A DNA stretch of 64,000 bases, taken from NCBI GenBank assembly GCA_944390115.1, contig CALXOW010000009.1, positions 1 to 64,000 of the forward strand. Direction: 5' to 3'. The DNA comes from an uncultured Anaerobiospirillum sp. GTDB lineage: Bacteria > Pseudomonadota > Gammaproteobacteria > Enterobacterales > Succinivibrionaceae. Position 1 is the stretch's first letter. Each line of letters begins with the position of its first letter. The notes below the pieces were generated by a model. It was not told the DNA's origin. It was given only the letters and a program-made list of their open reading frames with translations, and did not search any database. A program made the translations under genes and the position numbers. Below, one piece after another: positions 60,634 to 64,000 of the stretch.

Positions 60634-63600
60634 ATGGCTAGTTTCTCTGACAGCTCACATCAGCATGCAGCGCCGGGCGCAGCAGCTCAGGCTACAGCCG
60701 ATGAGTGGTATGACCAAGGCTTTGACCTCAATGATGAGACCCAAATCTTTGATTACGCGCAAAGCGGCATCAACCCTGATTTAATCCCGTCGGCCGAGCA
60801 AAAACTCGAGGCCTCTGAGTACAATCAAGTACGCTCAGATGCCCAGGAATCGCTGCAATCAGGCAATCTCAAGCTCGATATCACCCAAGTAGGTCAGATC
60901 GCCTCAGGCAAAACCACCCATGAGCACGGCCCACGCCGGGGCGCCATTATGGTCGGCGGCCAAGGCAAGATCGAAGATATCCCGCTGTCCTTAGATGTGG
61001 CGCGCGAGCATGAGGGTATCTACACCGACGAGTACAAGGAAAAGGCGCGCAAAGAAGAGGCCGCCGCTGCGGCTAAGGCTCAGGCTGAGGCCCACGAGAG
61101 CGTCTACAGCGACGCCTATCTCGAGCAAAAGGACCACGCGGAGCATGACGCACATGCCAGTGGGACTGATTATGGGACTGATTATGCTGATGCCGACAAT
61201 GATGAATTTTCCACGCGCGTGCACCACGAAGGCGGCCTGAGCGAGGCCGATCTGCGCTTTTTGCAGGCACAGCGTATCAGAGAAAGCCAAAACAAAGCTG
61301 AGCCTCAAGCCGTTAAGCCACGGAGCACGGCTCACCACAGTTCAGCTCACAACCCGCCCAAGGCGGTAGCCCCGCGCAATAGCGCTGAGATTAATGAGCG
61401 CATGGGGCACCAAGGGCCGAAAATGGTTCAGCCTCGTGCGAAAACGGTTCAGCCTCGTGATAGTGCCGCGCTCAATGAGCGCCGTAGCTCTACCGCTCCA
61501 GTGCGCAGTTCACGTACTGAGCGCGTCGAGCGCAGCCAGCAATTGGCTCAGGCTCGGCGCGATGAGCAACGCGCCGCGCGTTTACGCCGTCAGCAGCAGC
61601 TGCAAGAACAACAAGAGCGCCAAGCCGCCCAACAGGCCGCGCAGCAAGCGCGCACCGAGGCCGCCGCCTCTCGCCTGCAACGGGCCCAAGTACACCGCGC
61701 CGCGCAAGATGCGCAAGCGGCCCGCGCCGCCCGTCCTGACGATAACTTTTTACAGCATCAGGCGGCAGCCATGCTCCATGAGCAAGAGCGCTCCTTAAAG
61801 CAATTAAGCCCGCTTGAACGCCAACAGGCGCAACGTCGCTCCCATAATATGGAGGTGCTGGCCCAGCATAAGGCACAGCGTGCCGCCGAGCAGGCGCAGC
61901 GCGAGCAAGAGCAACGTGAGCAAGAGCAACGCGCGCGCCCCGCCATTTATGCCCAGAGCGAGCACGATCAGGCTCAGGTTAAGGCGGCCAATGCCGCTCA
62001 TCACGGCTCCTATCAATTTGAACCGCTCGAGGAAAAGAAGCGCAATTCAGCGCTCGACTCCTTACAGGCCCAAGGCGAGTCCTTAGTGCCTCAGGCCCGT
62101 GCTTCGGCCTTAGATGCCATTGGCTCAGGCGCGGACTTAATGGAGCAAGAACCGGTCGATCCCGATGCCCCAAGCTCGGCCTTTAACGCCTTACAAGACG
62201 GTTCTTTTGCCGCTGAGCAAGCGCTTCAAGAGCAGGAACGCGCCCGTGCCCGCGCCCAATATGAGGCCGAGGTCGCCGCGCGCGCCGGTGACGTGCAAGC
62301 GCGTTTGGCGCAAATTGACGCCGATAAGGCCCAGCGCGCCGCCGCACAGGCCCTAGAGGAGCAGGCGCTGGCCGACGAATTTGATGCTTGGGCCCATGAA
62401 AAGGGCGGGGCGGTCAATCCGCATCTGACCGGACCGCAGCCAACGCGCAGCCTCGATGACTACGCTTCGTTAACTCCGGTACATCAGCGCACCAAGAGCC
62501 TAGATGATTTTCAAGATCTGCGCACCAGAGAGCCGCTGCGCGCCCGAGATCCGCAGCACTCGATCGATGAGTACCAGGATCTGCGTACCAGCGCAACTCA
62601 GCCGACTAAGAGTATCTACGACTTTAAAGATCTGCGCACCGCCGAGCATCACCGCACCAAGAGTCTAGATGACTTTGAGGATATTTCTGGCACCACGCAC
62701 AGCTTTACTAGCCGCAAAGAGCAAAAGTTTTTTGCCGCGCCTCAGGGTAAGGCCTTACCCCAAGGGGGCTTGGTCGCAACCTCGGGGAGCAATAAAGCCC
62801 CAAATCAGGCTAGTGGTGCTACCATAGAAGAGCATGATTACGCCACTTATCTCTACGGCTCGTCCATTGGTGACAGCGCCTTAGAGCAAGATGCTAATAT
62901 GCAGGAATATGCCGACACGGCGCATGCCTTTGAGGTGCTAGAGCGCAAAGGCGCGCGCATGGCCTATGGGCGCAATGATGCGCGCGTGGCCAATGGCATC
63001 ACCGCCGCAGGCGGGGCGGGCTTGAGCACGGGGAAGGGTACGCCTTCGCTTGAGTTCACGCCTAAGCAAAAGGGCACAGGGGGCTTAGGCCACTCTGATT
63101 ACCTAGGATCAGCACAACGAGGAGCAAGTGTGGCTAACCCAACGCAACCTAAGGCCGGCGGCAGCGCTCCGCACCAGGTTAGGGGCACCGTTTCGGTCCA
63201 AGAACAGCTCGCTGATATGAGCACGGCCGGACATCGTGCCCGTGGCGGGCAAGAGAAGTCGCTCGAGGAATTAGCGCGCGAGTATCCGGGACTGTCGATG
63301 GAGCACTTGGTCAAGCTCAAGCGCTCGTCCAATCGCTGCCACTTGGTCTCGCGTACGCCGATCTTTGACGCGGCCTCCAATATCTCCATGTACGAACTGA
63401 AGTTCACCGCCGGTAAGGTGTTCCAAGTCAACGCCTTAAAGAGCGAGCATGTCTATCACGTGCTCTTTGGTTACTTCATTCGCCGTGGTATTTCCTGCTT
63501 CATCGGCCGTAACCGCCATGTCTTGGTCATGATGCCGCTCACCTACGATTTAGTCGACTACCTTGAGCGTTACTCAGTGAGCCGCGTGGTGCTGCGCATT

Positions 63601-64000
63601 TGCCCTGAGCAGCCAGTCACGCCATCGGCCCTGCACTTGCTCACTCAGCTGCGCCGCAACGGGATGAGCTTTGCCATCGACCTTATGCTCCTGATCAAGA
63701 AGGAGTGGAATAAGGCCATATTGTCGATCGAATACGTCATGATCGACATGTCCGGCAAGGTCAACGAGCAGCTCAACGTATTCCAGCGCTTAAAGAGCAA
63801 GGCCCCATGGTTAAAGACGATTGGCTTTAACGACACCAAGGGCGACGGCTATGCATATCTTGCCAAGCGCATGATCGATTTCTTGGATGGCCCGCTGTGG
63901 AGCCCGAATATCGTGCTCAACCAAGATCTCAAGAACTTTGCTCCGGCGCAAAACGAGGTCTTGACCTTGATCCGCGAGCTGTTCAAAGATCAGCCGAACT
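60634..64000 (+). CDS. Large repeat-rich protein with EAL/HDOD-like C-terminal region (truncated by window)
   Basis: One frame is open from ATG 60634 to the window end, 1122 codons without a stop. Residues 1-300 are charged with repeats such as IYTDEYKEKARKEE / VYSDAYLEQKDHAE. About 300-580 is Gln/Ala/Arg-rich and probably coiled coil. About 605-686 holds five repeats of the type TKSLDDFQDLRT. From about 900 the sequence becomes ordered: VSRTPIFDAASNISMYELKF, VVLRICPEQP, LRRNGMSFAIDLML, IEYVMIDMSG and LDGPLWSPNIVLNQDLKNFAPAQNEVLTLIREL. This follows the plan of YuxH/CdgJ-type proteins (degenerate EAL then HDOD). Catalytic EAL residues are not preserved, so a signalling or scaffold role is likelier than c-di-GMP hydrolysis. 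AAGG 7 nt before ATG. Gene continues beyond 64000. Confidence 0.75.
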   Translation, partial: MASFSDSSHQHAAPGAAAQATADEWYDQGFDLNDETQIFDYAQSGINPDLIPSAEQKLEASEYNQVRSDAQESLQSGNLKLDITQVGQIASGKTTHEHGPRRGAIMVGGQGKIEDIPLSLDVAREHEGIYTDEYKEKARKEEAAAAAKAQAEAHESVYSDAYLEQKDHAEHDAHASGTDYGTDYADADNDEFSTRVHHEGGLSEADLRFLQAQRIRESQNKAEPQAVKPRSTAHHSSAHNPPKAVAPRNSAEINERMGHQGPKMVQPRAKTVQPRDSAALNERRSSTAPVRSSRTERVERSQQLAQARRDEQRAARLRRQQQLQEQQERQAAQQAAQQARTEAAASRLQRAQVHRAAQDAQAARAARPDDNFLQHQAAAMLHEQERSLKQLSPLERQQAQRRSHNMEVLAQHKAQRAAEQAQREQEQREQEQRARPAIYAQSEHDQAQVKAANAAHHGSYQFEPLEEKKRNSALDSLQAQGESLVPQARASALDAIGSGADLMEQEPVDPDAPSSAFNALQDGSFAAEQALQEQERARARAQYEAEVAARAGDVQARLAQIDADKAQRAAAQALEEQALADEFDAWAHEKGGAVNPHLTGPQPTRSLDDYASLTPVHQRTKSLDDFQDLRTREPLRARDPQHSIDEYQDLRTSATQPTKSIYDFKDLRTAEHHRTKSLDDFEDISGTTHSFTSRKEQKFFAAPQGKALPQGGLVATSGSNKAPNQASGATIEEHDYATYLYGSSIGDSALEQDANMQEYADTAHAFEVLERKGARMAYGRNDARVANGITAAGGAGLSTGKGTPSLEFTPKQKGTGGLGHSDYLGSAQRGASVANPTQPKAGGSAPHQVRGTVSVQEQLADMSTAGHRARGGQEKSLEELAREYPGLSMEHLVKLKRSSNRCHLVSRTPIFDAASNISMYELKFTAGKVFQVNALKSEHVYHVLFGYFIRRGISCFIGRNRHVLVMMPLTYDLVDYLERYSVSRVVLRICPEQPVTPSALHLLTQLRRNGMSFAIDLMLLIKKEWNKAILSIEYVMIDMSGKVNEQLNVFQRLKSKAPWLKTIGFNDTKGDGYAYLAKRMIDFLDGPLWSPNIVLNQDLKNFAPAQNEVLTLIRELFKDQPN

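Noticed and set aside
61490-62417. Several minus-strand frames rich in Cys, Ser and Arg
   Set aside because: Mirror images of the Gln/Ala/Arg-rich coding stretch of the large plus-strand gene.

Overview
The window reads as chromosome of a motile gammaproteobacterium, most probably near the Succinivibrionaceae/Aeromonadales. MutH, RcsF, NlpI, AmpD, SdhE, EttA and tmRNA are typical of the class. MotX and a flagellin behind a sigma-54 promoter indicate a polar flagellum. Malate dehydrogenase, aconitase B, SdhE and glycogen genes fit a succinate-forming carbohydrate fermenter. The genus is an inference; no rRNA is present.

Layout. 1-5050: a tandem array of divergent FtsZ-like genes (four open copies, one 3' fragment, one stranded C-terminal tail) directly upstream of lpxC, the place where ftsZ normally ends the division/cell-wall cluster. 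5389-8733: lpxC, an unrecognised basic/low-complexity protein, ampD. 8905-18407: acnB, mdh, motX, ffh and the rpsP-rimM-trmD-rplS operon. 18695-23027: a membrane-anchored zinc-finger protein, initiator tRNA, a small CBM48-like protein, about 1 kb of gene-free structured DNA, and mutH. 23372-32610: rppH, ptsP, thyA, glmS, sdhE, srmB, nagA. 32774-37490: a double-HTH regulator, tRNA-Gly, a four-carbon acid-sugar kinase and a PTS enzyme I with a long N-terminal extension. 38249-45443: gltX, a YjaB-like acetyltransferase, glgA, glgC (with a LacI-type palindrome upstream), rcsF, trmO. 45817-53008: a HAD-Nudix fusion, ycdX, a GNAT protein, ettA, flagellin, tmRNA. 53096-64000: nlpI, a cupin, a secreted protein, a 914-residue transposase-like protein, tRNA-Leu, a candidate small RNA, and a large truncated gene with a repeat-rich N-terminus and an EAL/HDOD-like end.

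Functional threads: envelope and division (FtsZ paralogs, lpxC, ampD, rcsF, nlpI), amino sugars (glmS, nagA), glycogen (glgC, glgA, CBM48-like protein), two enzyme I proteins (PtsP, PtsI), motility (motX, flagellin) and translation. Intergenic regions often carry private, degenerate tandem repeats of 9-30 nt.

The strongest candidate for something undescribed is the FtsZ-paralog array. Two copies have lost the GTP-binding loops but keep much of the T7 catalytic loop; the other two keep the GTP loops but have lost T7. Other leads are a roughly 500-nt structured RNA candidate at 21230-21731, a shared transposase-type N-terminal domain in two otherwise different proteins, and a 61-bp palindrome at 39896-39956.
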